Positions 35,430 to 44,867 are shown, counted from the first letter of the stretch. The stretch: 64,000 nt of DNA from Streptomyces sp. NBC_01471 (GCF_041438865.1 NZ_CP109450.1:3954501-4018500), one strand, 5' to 3'. Made by a program: numbers and translations. The notes: a model not told the origin generated them from the sequence alone.

Positions 35430-36914
35430 TCAGCCCTGCTTGACCGAGGCCATCCACGCCTCGACCTCGTCCGCCCGGCGCGGCAGTCCCGCGGACAGGT
35501 TCCGGTTGCCGTCCGCGGTGACGAGGATGTCGTCCTCGATCCGGACCCCGATGCCGCGGTACTCCTCGGGCACCGTCAGATCGTCCGCCTGGAAGTACAG
35601 ACCGGGCTCGACCGTGAGGCACATGCCGGGCTCCAGCGTGCCGTTGACGTACGCCTCGGTGCGCGCGGCCGCGCAGTCGTGGACGTCGAGCCCGAGCATG
35701 TGACCGGTGCCGTGCAGGGTCCAGCGGCGCTGGAGGCCCAGTTCGAGCACCCGCTCCACCGGCCCGTCGACGATGCCCCACTCGACGAGCTTCTCGGCGA
35801 GTACGCGCTGGGAGGCGTCGTGGAAGTCGCGGTAGGCGGCGCCCGGCTTGACGGCCGCGATACCGGCTTCCTGGGCCTCGTACACCGCGTCGTAGATCTT
35901 GCGCTGCAGCGCGTTGAAGCGGCCGTCGATGGGGAGCGTGCGCGTCACGTCGGCCGTGTAGAGGGAGTGCGTCTCCACGCCGGCGTCGAGCAGCAGGAGC
36001 TCACCGGAGCGGACGTCGCCGTCGTTGCGCACCCAGTGGAGGGTGGTCGCGTGCGGTCCGGCGGCGCAGATCGAGCCGTATCCGATGTCGTTGCCCTCGA
36101 CGCGGGCGCGCAGGAAGAAGGTGCCCTCGATGTAGCGCTCGGAGGTGGCCTCGGCCTTGTCGAGGATCCTCACGACGTCCTCGAAACCGTGCACCGTCGC
36201 GTCGACGGCCTTCTGCAGCTCACCGATCTCGAAGTCGTCCTTCACCGCGCGCGCCTCGGAGAGGTACACCCGCAGCTCTTCGTCGCGCTCAGCGGTGGTC
36301 TTGTCGGTCAGCGCGGACTCGATGCCCGCGTCGTACCCGCGGACGGCGCGGACCGGCCCGGTGGCCGCGGTCAGCGCGTCGGGCAGCTCGCGGACGTCCT
36401 CCGCCGGAATCCCGAGCAGCTGCTCGGCCTCGGCGAGCGAGTGCCTGCGGCCGACCCACAGCTCACCCTGGCCGCTCAGCCAGAACTCGCCGTTCTCACG
36501 GTCGGAGCGGGGCAGCAGATAGATCGTGGCGGTGTGTCCGCCGTCCGCGGCCGGTTCGAGGACCAGGACGCCGTCCTGCGTCTGGTCACCGGTGAGGTAC
36601 GCGTACTCGCTCGCGGCACGGAAGGCGTACTCGGTGTCGTTGGAGCGGGTCTTGAGGCGGCCCGCCGGGACCACCAGACGCTCACCGGGGAAGCGCGCGG
36701 AGAGCGCGGCGCGGCGGGTGGCGGTGTGGGCGGCCTGGGCGATCGGCTCCAGGCCGTGCAGCTCGGTGTCGGCCCAGCCGGACTTCATGTTCGCGGCGAG
36801 CTCTTCGGACACGGCCGGGTAGAGGCCGTTCTTCCGGGGCTTGACGGTCTCCGCCGCCGGGGTCTCCAGGGATTCCGGGGTCGCCGGGTTCTCCGGGGTG
36901 AGCTCCTCAGACAC
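35430..36914 (-). CDS. pepP: Aminopeptidase P (Xaa-Pro aminopeptidase)
   Basis: A 494-residue M24B metallopeptidase that removes the N-terminal residue before proline. The N-terminal AMP_N domain (~45-190) is followed by the catalytic domain with five metal ligands: Asp in LLLDAGVETH, Asp in YTADVTRTLP, His in HGTGHMLGLDVHD, Glu in LTVEPGLYF and Glu in GVRIEDDILV. The ~35 N-terminal residues are Pro/Glu-rich. GTG 36914 has AAGGAG upstream. Confidence 0.95.
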   Translation of the reverse strand: MSEELTPENPATPESLETPAAETVKPRKNGLYPAVSEELAANMKSGWADTELHGLEPIAQAAHTATRRAALSARFPGERLVVPAGRLKTRSNDTEYAFRAASEYAYLTGDQTQDGVLVLEPAADGGHTATIYLLPRSDRENGEFWLSGQGELWVGRRHSLAEAEQLLGIPAEDVRELPDALTAATGPVRAVRGYDAGIESALTDKTTAERDEELRVYLSEARAVKDDFEIGELQKAVDATVHGFEDVVRILDKAEATSERYIEGTFFLRARVEGNDIGYGSICAAGPHATTLHWVRNDGDVRSGELLLLDAGVETHSLYTADVTRTLPIDGRFNALQRKIYDAVYEAQEAGIAAVKPGAAYRDFHDASQRVLAEKLVEWGIVDGPVERVLELGLQRRWTLHGTGHMLGLDVHDCAAARTEAYVNGTLEPGMCLTVEPGLYFQADDLTVPEEYRGIGVRIEDDILVTADGNRNLSAGLPRRADEVEAWMASVKQG

Positions 36915-36935
36915 GTTTCTGTCTCCTTGATACGA

Positions 36936-36981
36936 CACTGGGCCCCCTCCATCGTACGGGTGTACGGAAGGGGGCCCAGTG
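36936..36981 (-). terminator. Long hairpin between the PPM phosphatase and pepP
   Basis: A 13-bp perfect inverted repeat (36936-36948 with 36969-36981) with a further CGTAC/GTACG stem in its loop. It sits 44 bp past the stop of the phosphatase gene and 22 bp before the pepP start, so it could end the former transcript or form a leader structure for pepP. Confidence 0.8.
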
Positions 36982-37024
36982 CCGAAAGACCTCTTACCCG
37001 GGCTGCCTCGTCCCTGGCCGGAAC

Positions 37025-38644
37025 TCAGTCGAAACGGGCCGCCAGGATCACCACGTCCTCGTCGCATTCCTGCTGCTCCAGGCCGTCGGGCAGCATCGTC
37101 CGCAGGACGTGGTCGGCGATGGCCGCGGGGTCGTCACGCAGCGCCCGGGGCAGGCTCGCCGCCGCCGAGTGGAGCCGGGCGAACGCCCGGTCCGTGGAGT
37201 CCCCGGTACGGCGCAGCAGCCCGTCGGTGCAGAGCAGAACCGTCTCTCCTGGTGCGGGCGAGAACTCCACGCTCGGCGCTTCCCAGCAGGTGAGCATCCC
37301 CAGCGGGGCCGACAGCGAGGTCTCGACGAACTCGGTGCGCCGGTCGCCGGTGATCAGCGGCGGGGTGTGACCGGCACCGGCCAGCACGATCGTGCGCCGT
37401 GCCGGTTCGCAGTAGGCGAAGAGCGCGGTCGCCGAGCGGGCGGGCTCGGTGAGCCGCAGCAGCAGTTCGAGGTCGGAGAGGACCGCGACGGGGTCCTCTC
37501 CCTCCATGACGGCGTAGGCCCGCAGCCCGGCCCGCAGCCGTCCCATCGCGGCGGTGGCACCGGGGCCCGAGCCGGTGACCGATCCGACGGTGAGGCCGAG
37601 CGCGCCGTCGGCCAGCGGGAGTGCGTCGTACCAGTCGCCGCCGCCGAGCGGCCCGGTGCGGTGGCAGGCGGCGAGCCGGACTCCGGGCATCCGGGGCAGC
37701 CGGCGGGGCAGCAGCTCGTCGGTGAGGGTGGTCACCCGGGCTCGGGCGCGGGTCAGTTCGACCAGACGGGCCAGGTGCTCGCTCGCGTACCGCGTGTAGA
37801 GGCCGATGAGACGGCGGTGGCGGTCCACGGGTTCGGCGGGTTCGTCGTAGAGCCAGACGGCCGCGCCGAGCAGCCCGGCCGTGGCGGCCGAGAGCGGGAC
37901 GGCGTAGCTGGCCGCGTAGCCGACGCGGGTGGCGACCTCGCGGTGGCGCGGGTCGAGGTGCTTGTCGCCGAGGATGTCGGGGGTGGCGATGCCGTCGGCG
38001 GGTGCGGCGCCGCCATCGCCGTCCAGGCCGCTCTCAGTGCCGTTCTCAGTGCTGCTCTTCGTGCTGTTCTCCGCGCCGGAGTGTGCGCCGGGGGGCGCGT
38101 CCGTACCGCCTGTTTCGAGGATGCGTCCGTACGCGGTGAGGCTGCGCGGAACCGTTTCGATGTGGCCGAGTTCGGCGTGGGTGAGCCCGAGTCCGACGGT
38201 GCGGGCGGGGCAGGGGCCGTATGCCGCTCCACCGGGCGCCGGAGTGCTCGCGGGTTCCAGCACGACCAGGCCGCGGCGGGCGCCGGCCAGGGAGGCGCCC
38301 GCCCGCAGGAACTCCTGGAGCGCGTCGTCCAGGGTGCTGGTGGCCGCCAGCCGTTCGGTGAGTTCGTGCAGCGTGGTGAGGTCGAAGACCCAGCCGGCCA
38401 GCCGATCCTGGATCAGGGCGCCGGGGGTGGGGGCCGGTACGGGGGCGGGGAGTGGTGCGGCAGTGTGCGCGGGGGCCGGAACGGTGGAGTCGATTCCAGC
38501 CACTTTCGGCAGGTGAGGTGCGCTCATGGCAGCCGGCTTTCTGACTGGTGTGTTTCGCTCAATAGCATCGCAAACCCCCATGTGATTCTGCGTAGCTATC
38601 AATGAATCCACATGTACACGCAGAAGCGATGAGATGTCCAGCAT
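37025..38644 (-). CDS. GAF/PPM (SpoIIE-type) protein phosphatase with altered metal motif
   Basis: A 539-residue protein with a Pro/Ala-rich N-terminus, a GAF-like domain (~120-300, split by a Ser/Asn/Glu-rich insertion around 190-215) and a PPM phosphatase domain (~310-537). The first metal Asp is kept in GGDWYDAL (Asp ~337), but the second motif, normally GDVxGHG, reads GSVTGSG (Ser ~355). The last motif reads EDVVIL instead of DDxxLL. It may thus be catalytically weak or dead, or an alternative metal site may exist. RsbU/SpoIIE-type proteins dephosphorylate anti-anti-sigma factors. ATG 38644 gives a conserved-looking start MLDISSLLRVHVDSL; ATG 38526 is an alternative that lacks a ribosome-binding site. 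Confidence 0.85.
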   Translation of the reverse strand: MLDISSLLRVHVDSLIATQNHMGVCDAIERNTPVRKPAAMSAPHLPKVAGIDSTVPAPAHTAAPLPAPVPAPTPGALIQDRLAGWVFDLTTLHELTERLAATSTLDDALQEFLRAGASLAGARRGLVVLEPASTPAPGGAAYGPCPARTVGLGLTHAELGHIETVPRSLTAYGRILETGGTDAPPGAHSGAENSTKSSTENGTESGLDGDGGAAPADGIATPDILGDKHLDPRHREVATRVGYAASYAVPLSAATAGLLGAAVWLYDEPAEPVDRHRRLIGLYTRYASEHLARLVELTRARARVTTLTDELLPRRLPRMPGVRLAACHRTGPLGGGDWYDALPLADGALGLTVGSVTGSGPGATAAMGRLRAGLRAYAVMEGEDPVAVLSDLELLLRLTEPARSATALFAYCEPARRTIVLAGAGHTPPLITGDRRTEFVETSLSAPLGMLTCWEAPSVEFSPAPGETVLLCTDGLLRRTGDSTDRAFARLHSAAASLPRALRDDPAAIADHVLRTMLPDGLEQQECDEDVVILAARFD

Positions 38645-38733
38645 TGTCCCCTGAGGGCTTCTGGTGTCCACGAGGGATATCTGTCTCCCTCCAGTAGATA
38701 ACCAACTTGGCCGGAAAGTGCCCCCCTGTGCGG

Positions 38734-39081
38734 CTATTTGATGTCGACTGAGGTCGTTCGGCAGAGCGTCACACCGACTGCGGTGGGTACGTAATCGGTG
38801 ATGACCGGGGGCAGTTGGTACGGCCCCGGAACCTGGCGGCAGACCTGGGCGTCTATACCGCTGTGGGTCACGCCCCATCCCCTGATGGCAGGGTTCGCGC
38901 AAGCGGCACAGTGGCACAGCGGTTCAGCGGCACGGCGATTCACCGGCACAGCGCACAGCACGGACAGCAAGCACAGACAGCACGGGACAAGTACGCGCCA
39001 CGCACGCGCCACTCCTGGCCATGCTTGAGCAATGAACTCGGACCAGGCTCCGCCCTGCCGGTCACCCACACCGCAGGCCAA
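38734..39081 (-). CDS. Possible small secreted protein, unrecognised
   Basis: An open frame of up to 115 codons with strong G/C bias at third positions in its second half. A hydrophobic segment (VLVPCCLCLLSVLCAVPV) could be a signal peptide, and the last ~70 residues hold six cysteines, including VCRQVPGPYQLPPV near the end. The start is unclear: no good ribosome-binding site precedes any candidate. It is located between the phosphatase and the primase-like gene on the opposite strand from the latter. I do not recognise a family and it may be spurious. Confidence 0.35.
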   Translation of the reverse strand: MACGVGDRQGGAWSEFIAQAWPGVARAWRVLVPCCLCLLSVLCAVPVNRRAAEPLCHCAACANPAIRGWGVTHSGIDAQVCRQVPGPYQLPPVITDYVPTAVGVTLCRTTSVDIK

Positions 39082-39161
39082 GAGTTCGTGTACGTACAGC
39101 GACGCGGCATATCCATGGCGCGATGCGGACCTCGGCGTTCAACGGAAAGGAACGAGCGCTC

Positions 39162-39887
39162 ATGCGCGAGATCCTCGGAAGGCGACGTGGACTCCGGTTC
39201 CGGCGCAGCGGGAGGCACGCCCAGCTCGATGCGGCGCTGACCTGCGCAACCGGCTGGCAGTGGCCCGTCGTTCCCGGCGTGGGGCACACCGCCTCCGCCG
39301 GCCGGGAGTGCGGCTGCGGCTGCCCCGACCCCGAGTGCGCCGTACCCGGCGCGCACCCCTTCGACCCAGGACTCCTCACGGCGACCACGGACGCGCGCAT
39401 GGTGCGCTGGTGGTGGACGAGCCGCCCCGAAGCCCCGGTGGTCATGGCGACGGGAGGCCGTGCGCCGTGCGCGCTCAGCCTGCCCGCCGTCGCGGGCGCA
39501 CGCGCCCTGGTGGCGCTCGACCGGATGGGTGTGCGGATCGGGCCTGTCGTGGCGACGCCCACCCGCTGGTCGCTGCTGGTCGCCCCGTACTCGCTGGAAC
39601 GGCTGGGCGAACTGCTGCACGCCAAGGACTGGGTGCCCAGCTCGCTGCGGTTCCACGGCGAGGGCGGCTATCTGGTGCTGCCGCCCTCCGAGACCGGCAA
39701 GGGCCCTGTCTGGTGGGAGCGGGCTCCCGCCCCTTCCCCGGCAGCACGGCAGCTGCCCGGCGCGGGAGGCTCCGGCGGCGTCCGAGGTGCGGCGGCGCCC
39801 TGGCTGCCGGATGTCGAGACGGTGGTGGACGCGCTGGTCGAGGCGAGCACCGGTGCTCCCGGCGGCGGCAGCAAGCTCGCCTACTGA
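39162..39887 (+). CDS. Primase-polymerase-like protein (PF09250 type) without catalytic motif
   Basis: A 241-residue protein resembling the bifunctional DNA primase/polymerase N-terminal domain: ALTCATGWQWPVVPGVGH, HPFDPGLLTATTDARMVRWW and SSLRFHGEGGYLVLPPSE match its layout. The catalytic acidic pair expected after GVVTG-type segment is missing (here VVMATGGRAPCALS), so it is probably not an active primase. The frame remains open to ATG 39123, but AAAGGA suits ATG 39162. Compare the intact-looking relative at 48313-49209. Role unknown. Confidence 0.8.
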   Translation: MREILGRRRGLRFRRSGRHAQLDAALTCATGWQWPVVPGVGHTASAGRECGCGCPDPECAVPGAHPFDPGLLTATTDARMVRWWWTSRPEAPVVMATGGRAPCALSLPAVAGARALVALDRMGVRIGPVVATPTRWSLLVAPYSLERLGELLHAKDWVPSSLRFHGEGGYLVLPPSETGKGPVWWERAPAPSPAARQLPGAGGSGGVRGAAAPWLPDVETVVDALVEASTGAPGGGSKLAY

Positions 39888-40391
39888 CGACGGGGTGCCC
39901 TGCGCACTGACCGCCCGGGACAACTCCCGGAGGAGTGCACGGGGGCGCCCCTGTGCACGTACACCCGGGCGCTCGGGCCGCGTACGCGTACACCCGGATA
40001 CGTACGCACCGTGAGGGTGCCGGACGGCCTGACCGTGGTGCCGGGTCACGCGGTCGGCTCCGTGGAGGGGCTCGCGCCCCGCGTGAACCGGCGCGCGGGA
40101 CGCACACGGAGTGTGGGGCTGCGGCTCGTGGTGTGGGGCGGACGGCGCCGGGGCGCTGCGCTGCCGCTGTGCTCCGGCAGCAACTCCGCGCCCCCTGCCG
40201 GGCATTGACAACCCGGGCATGGAAGGACCCGGCCGTTGGCGACGGGGGATGCACCAACGACCGGGCTACTAGAACGGTAACAAGAGATCGGCGGTTCGCA
40301 AATTCGATCTCATGTATTCGGACAGCGACTTACCCGTGCGTATGGGCAGTTGTGACCGGAGTCACCTACCGTTCCACCCGGGGCGTCACTC
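39888..40391. other. Convergent intergenic region
   Basis: 504 bp between the ends of the primase-like gene and the DUF5926 gene. It contains CGTACACCCGG-type short repeats (39957-40005) and an A+T-richer patch around 40260-40350. Small frames exist but none has codon bias or a ribosome-binding site, so I call it non-coding. Confidence 0.55.
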
Positions 40392-41375
40392 TCAGCTGAG
40401 CGTCACCTGGCGGTTGGTGAGACCGCCGCGAGCACGGCGCTCCTCCGGAGTGAGCGGGGTCCCGGCGGCCAGAGCCCCGGCGAGGCGCTCCGCGAACTCG
40501 GCTGCGGGCTTCTCGCATTCCTCGGCGTTCATCGCGCTCGGCAGGTCCCAGACCGGGACCGTGAGGCCGTGCGCCCGGAAGGACCCGACCAGCCTGGTGC
40601 CGACGCCGAGCGACGAGGTGCCCGCGGCGTGCAGCCGGGCCAGGGCGTCCAGAAGCTGCTCCTCGGGGTGGAGCATCACCCAGCGCAGATGGTTCTTGTC
40701 GGGGGTCTCGCACCAGTACGCGGAGTCCACCGAGGTGAGCTTCACGGTGGGGATGGCCGCCTCGTTCGCGCGCTCCAGCGAGGCGGTGACCTCCGGGGTG
40801 GCGTTCTCCGAGTCGGGCACCCAGAACTCGAACCCGGGGTGCACCACCGGCTCGAAGGGGGCGCCCGGGTCCAACAGGTCCTGCAGCCGGGGCCCGTCGG
40901 GTGCGGTCTGCCGGCCGGCGACCGGGGTGCCGGGCTCGGCGGCCAGCGCCCGCTGGAGGGTGTCGGCCAGGTCGCGGCTGAGGTCGCCGGACGGGGTGTC
41001 GTTCTGCAGGCCGAGCAGGACGGAGCCGTCATCACGGCGCAGCGCGGGCCAGGCCATCGGCAGTACGGTCGCGAGCGTCACGGACGGCACGCCATCGGGC
41101 AGCCCGCCCTTGAGGGTGAGTTCTCCGGTCGCCGCCGGTACGAGCTCGCGCAGCGCGACCCAGTCGCCCTCACCGGGCAGCCCCTCGAAGGGGCGCTGGA
41201 CCAGCTCGGCCACCGCGTGCGCGGCGGCCCGGCCGTGGCAGGCCTTGTACCGGCGGCCGGAGCCGCAGGGGCAGGGCTCACGGGCCCCGACCACGGGGAC
41301 GTGCTCAGCGGCGCCTGCGGAGCGGGCCCCGTTGGTTCCGTGAGGGGCCTTCGTCTGAGGACGCTTCTTCGCCAT
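40392..41375 (-). CDS. SEC-C zinc-motif protein (DUF5926 type)
   Basis: A 327-residue actinobacterial protein. Residues ~34-50 are a SEC-C type zinc motif (PCPCGSGRRYKACHG) like that at the SecA C-terminus, followed by a ~270-residue domain without known function. ATG 41375 has GGGAGAG upstream. SEC-C motifs usually bind nucleic acid, ribosomes or SecB-like partners; nothing here tells which. Confidence 0.87.
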   Translation of the reverse strand: MAKKRPQTKAPHGTNGARSAGAAEHVPVVGAREPCPCGSGRRYKACHGRAAAHAVAELVQRPFEGLPGEGDWVALRELVPAATGELTLKGGLPDGVPSVTLATVLPMAWPALRRDDGSVLLGLQNDTPSGDLSRDLADTLQRALAAEPGTPVAGRQTAPDGPRLQDLLDPGAPFEPVVHPGFEFWVPDSENATPEVTASLERANEAAIPTVKLTSVDSAYWCETPDKNHLRWVMLHPEEQLLDALARLHAAGTSSLGVGTRLVGSFRAHGLTVPVWDLPSAMNAEECEKPAAEFAERLAGALAAGTPLTPEERRARGGLTNRQVTLS

Positions 41376-41522
41376 GGTGCGGCTCTCTCCCGACTGCGCT
41401 GGTCCTGTGTCTGGCGCGAGCCTATGGGATGTCCGCCCGTTCGCGCGGGGGCTCACGCAGACCGGACCCCCGGCTCCCCACCCGTCCGGTGCCAGAAGCC
41501 GTCCGGCACCGGAGCAGTCGAC

Positions 41523-42116
41523 TCAGTCGAGGACGTCCGAGACCGAGACGTCAGGGAAGTCGGCGACGTCCGCGAACTCCGCGAAGCCCGCGGCAGCCGA
41601 CACCGCCGGGACGGCGGCGACGGCGGGTGCCGGGAAGTCCGGCCCGGCGGCGGGTCCGCCCGCGGTGAAGTCCTCGCGACGGGCCCCGGTGACGAGCACC
41701 CAGACGGTCACTTCGCCCGACGCGTCGTCCCGTACGCCCCACTCCTGGGCCAGCGCACTGATGATGTTGAGTCCGCGGCCGCCCCGTGCCGTGACCGAGG
41801 GAGTGGCCGGAACCGGTCGGGTCGGACCGCCCCCGTCCGTCACTTCCACGGTCAGTCTGCCTGCCTTGTCCACGTGCCAAGCGGCGCGAACGTCACCGTC
41901 GCCGATCTCTGTCCGGCCCAGCGGCCTGCCGTGCCGGCAGGCGTTGCTGAGCAGTTCGGAAAGGATCAGTACGGCGTCGTCGACGACCGAGTCGGACACT
42001 CCGGTCCTGCGCAGCTGATCGCGCATCCGGTGTCTCGCTTCCCCCACGCCCGCAGGGCCATGGGGTACGGCCATGCTCGACGACGCGGGCACTTCCTGTG
42101 CCACCACCAACGCCAC
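41523..42116 (-). CDS. ATP-binding anti-sigma-factor-like protein (second)
   Basis: A 197-residue GHKL ATPase with N-box ILSELLSNACRHG, VTDGGGPTRP and GGRGLNIISALAQEW, and an Ala/Pro/Asp-rich C-terminal tail. GTG 42116 is strongly preferred (AAGGAGG 8 bases upstream); an in-frame ATG at 42257 would add 47 residues with poor Streptomyces character. Likely a serine kinase/anti-sigma factor. Its own promoter region carries unusual repeats (42262-42320). Confidence 0.9.
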   Translation of the reverse strand: MALVVAQEVPASSSMAVPHGPAGVGEARHRMRDQLRRTGVSDSVVDDAVLILSELLSNACRHGRPLGRTEIGDGDVRAAWHVDKAGRLTVEVTDGGGPTRPVPATPSVTARGGRGLNIISALAQEWGVRDDASGEVTVWVLVTGARREDFTAGGPAAGPDFPAPAVAAVPAVSAAAGFAEFADVADFPDVSVSDVLD

Positions 42117-42261
42117 CCCCGAGACCTCCTTTGCCCCCACGCCACCGATTGGATGCCCCGGTGCACTGGACCGGAAACCGGCCAAAGGGGGCCCGGTGAC
42201 GCACTCGACGTGCTCGAATACGGACCGAACGCGCCGGTGCACTCCCTGTGACCGCATTAAT

Positions 42262-42320
42262 CGGGATTGAACCGGATTGAAAGCGACTAATGAGCTACAG
42301 GCGGCTAATGAGGACTAATC
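42262..42320. promoter_or_regulatory. Repeat-bearing promoter region of the second anti-sigma-like gene
   Basis: GCGACTAATGAG (42283-42294) and GCGGCTAATGAG (42301-42312) form a direct repeat 18 bp apart, with a related GGACTAATCG at 42312-42321 and two GGATTGAA copies (42265-42281). The stretch is much richer in A+T than its surroundings, so multiple binding of a regulator is likely. Confidence 0.5.
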
Positions 42321-42324
42321 GCCC

Positions 42325-43131
42325 CTAAGAGCGACCCAGTTGGGACAGGACCTGTTTCGGACGGTTCGTGATGATTGCGTCCACGCCCAGTTCGGCGCAG
42401 AGCGCGACGTCCTCGGGCTCGTTCACCGTCCACACATGCACCTGGTGTCCGGCCCGGTGCAGCCTTTCGACGTAGCCGGGGTGGCTGCGCACGATCCGCA
42501 TGCCGGGGCCGGCGATCCCGGCGCCGGCGGGCAGCCGGCCGTCACGCAGCCGCGGTGAGAGGAACTGCAGCAGGTAGACGGTGGGGATGGCGGGCGCGGC
42601 GGCGGCGACCCGGTGCAGCGAACGGGCCGAGAAGCTCATGATCCGCACGGGCGACGAATCACCCGGCGACGGCGAGTCCAGACCGAAACGGGCCAGTGAC
42701 GCGAGCAGCTTCTCCTCGACCTGGCCCGCCCACCGGGTGGGGTGCTTGGTCTCGATGGCCAGCTCCACCCGGCGGCCCGAGTCGGCGACCAGCTCCAGGA
42801 GCCGGTCCAGGGTGAGTACGGACGTACTCTCGCGGTCCCAGTCCGGGGACTCCTCCGGGTCCTTCCAGTCCCGCCAGGACCCGAAGTCGAGGGCGGCGAG
42901 ATCGGACAGCTCCAGGGCGGAGACCGCGCCGCGGCCGTCGGACGTGCGGTTCACCCGGCGGTCGTGCACACAGACGAGATGGCCGTCCGCGGTGAGCCGC
43001 ACATCGCATTCGAGGGCGTCGGCGCCGTCCTCGATGGCACGCGTGTACGCGGCGAGGGTGTGCTCGGGAGCGTCCTCGGACGCTCCTCGGTGAGCGACGA
43101 CCTGGATGCTGTGCTGTCGTACGTGGGTCAC
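42325..43131 (-). CDS. Glycerophosphodiester phosphodiesterase
   Basis: A 268-residue GDPD enzyme that splits glycerophosphodiesters to glycerol-3-phosphate and an alcohol. Catalytic and metal residues are visible: His-Arg in VVAHRGASEDAPEHT, Glu and Asp in ALECDVRLTADG, second His in LVCVHDRRVNRTS, and Glu/Lys in LAIETKHP. No signal peptide, so it is probably cytoplasmic. GTG 43131 is selected because homology starts just after (VTHVRQHSIQVVAHRG). Confidence 0.93.
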   Translation of the reverse strand: MTHVRQHSIQVVAHRGASEDAPEHTLAAYTRAIEDGADALECDVRLTADGHLVCVHDRRVNRTSDGRGAVSALELSDLAALDFGSWRDWKDPEESPDWDRESTSVLTLDRLLELVADSGRRVELAIETKHPTRWAGQVEEKLLASLARFGLDSPSPGDSSPVRIMSFSARSLHRVAAAAPAIPTVYLLQFLSPRLRDGRLPAGAGIAGPGMRIVRSHPGYVERLHRAGHQVHVWTVNEPEDVALCAELGVDAIITNRPKQVLSQLGRS

Positions 43132-43429
43132 CGCGTCATGGTGCCACCGCTGCGGGGTAGGCGAACGCAGAAGGGTACGGGCAGGTGTGTGAAGGTGCAG
43201 GCGTCTCACCCCTTCACCCCTTCTCATCCTTCTCATCCGAAATAAAGGATGTGCGGGAAGGGGGCGGGGAGAAGTTCAGTGGGGACACCCCAGTAGGACA
43301 ACCCACTGAGAAGACGAAGATGCACAGCTCCCGCTTACAGTGCCCCGACGTGCTGTGGGAAAAGCTGTCCGCAGACACTTGCACAGCGGGACTCTGACCG
43401 AGACGACGTGGAACCGAGGAGAAAGAGCT

Positions 43430-44851
43430 GTGAGCACCGAGAACGAGGGCACCGAGGGCACGGCGGCCGAGACCGCACCACCCGCCCCGTCCGCACCTCC
43501 CGTGCCGGTTGCCGCTCCTGAGGGCACGCCCGCTTCCGCCACCGAAGCCACTGCGCAGCTCCCCGGGCCGGTGCCCACCAGCACGCCCGAACCCGTCCGG
43601 GCCGCGGACGCCGGCTGGCCCCCGCCGCCGTCCCTCCCGGCGTACGGGGGCGGCGGCAACGGCGGATACGGGAACGGCGGCGGCCCCGTATGGGGTGCGC
43701 CCGTACCGGCTCCGCCCGCCGCGCCGAAGAAGCGCGCGGGCGGTCTCATCGCCGCGGTGGTCGTCGCGGCGCTGGTCGCGGGCGGTATCGGTGGCGGCAT
43801 CGGGTACTTCGCCGCCGAGCACAGCGACAACGCCACGGGCTCGACGACCGTGTCGGCTCCCGGCAAGGCGCAGGAGGTCAAGCGCTCGCCGAACACCGTG
43901 GCGGGGATCGCCGCCAAGGCGCTGCCGAGTGTGGTGACCATAGAGGCGAAGAGCGGCAACGGCGACGGTGGCACCGGCACCGGCTTCATCTATGACACCC
44001 AGGGCCACATCCTCACCAACAACCACGTGGTGGCGGAGGCGGCCGACGGGGGCACCCTGACGGCGACGTTCTCCAACGGCAAGAAGTACGACGCCGAGGT
44101 GGTCGGCCGGGCGCAGGGCTACGACGTGGCCGTGGTCAAGCTCAAGAACGCTCCCTCCGGGCTGACCCCGCTCGCGCTGGGCAACTCCGACCAGGTGGCC
44201 GTCGGCGACTCGACGATCGCGATCGGTGCGCCGTTCGGTCTGTCCAACACGGTGACGACCGGCATCATCAGCGCGAAGAACCGCCCGGTCGCCTCGGGTG
44301 ACGGTTCGGGCAGCAAGGCCTCGTACATGAGCGCCCTGCAGACCGACGCCTCGATCAACCCGGGCAACTCGGGCGGCCCCCTGCTCGACGACCGCGGTGC
44401 GGTCATCGGCATCAACTCGGCCATCCAGTCGGCCAGCAGCGGCAGCCTCGGCGGCGGCGATTCGCAGGCGGGCTCGATCGGCCTGGGCTTCGCCATCCCG
44501 ATCAGCCAGGCGAAGAACGTCGCCCAGCAGCTGATCAAGACCGGCCAGCCGGTCTACCCGGTGATCGGTGCCACGGTCGCCATGGACGAGCAGGGCAACG
44601 GCGCCAAGATCTCCGACCAGGGTGCGAGCGGCACGGACTCGGTCACGCCCAACGGCCCCGCGGCCAAGGCCGGCCTCAAGCCCGGCGATGTGATCACCAA
44701 GCTGGACGGCACGGCGATCGACAGCGGCCCGACCCTGATCGGCACGATCTGGACGCACAAGCCGGGCGACAAGGTCCAGCTCACCTACAAGCGCGACGGC
44801 AAGGAGCACTCGGTCGAGGTCACCCTGGGCCAGCGCAAGGGCGACAGCTGA
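43430..44851 (+). CDS. HtrA/DegP-like membrane-anchored serine protease with PDZ domain
   Basis: A 473-residue protease. A ~95-residue Pro/Ala/Gly-rich cytoplasmic part precedes one membrane helix (GLIAAVVVAALVAGGIGGGI). The trypsin-like domain has an intact triad: His ~199 in TNNHVVAE, Asp ~232 in GYDVAVVKL, Ser ~314 in GNSGGPLLDDRG. A PDZ domain (~380-470) contains PAAKAGLKPGDVITKLDG. GTG 43430 follows AGGAGA. Such proteases degrade or process misfolded envelope proteins under stress. Confidence 0.95.
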   Translation: MSTENEGTEGTAAETAPPAPSAPPVPVAAPEGTPASATEATAQLPGPVPTSTPEPVRAADAGWPPPPSLPAYGGGGNGGYGNGGGPVWGAPVPAPPAAPKKRAGGLIAAVVVAALVAGGIGGGIGYFAAEHSDNATGSTTVSAPGKAQEVKRSPNTVAGIAAKALPSVVTIEAKSGNGDGGTGTGFIYDTQGHILTNNHVVAEAADGGTLTATFSNGKKYDAEVVGRAQGYDVAVVKLKNAPSGLTPLALGNSDQVAVGDSTIAIGAPFGLSNTVTTGIISAKNRPVASGDGSGSKASYMSALQTDASINPGNSGGPLLDDRGAVIGINSAIQSASSGSLGGGDSQAGSIGLGFAIPISQAKNVAQQLIKTGQPVYPVIGATVAMDEQGNGAKISDQGASGTDSVTPNGPAAKAGLKPGDVITKLDGTAIDSGPTLIGTIWTHKPGDKVQLTYKRDGKEHSVEVTLGQRKGDS

Positions 44852-44867
44852 CGCGCTAGTCTGGTTC

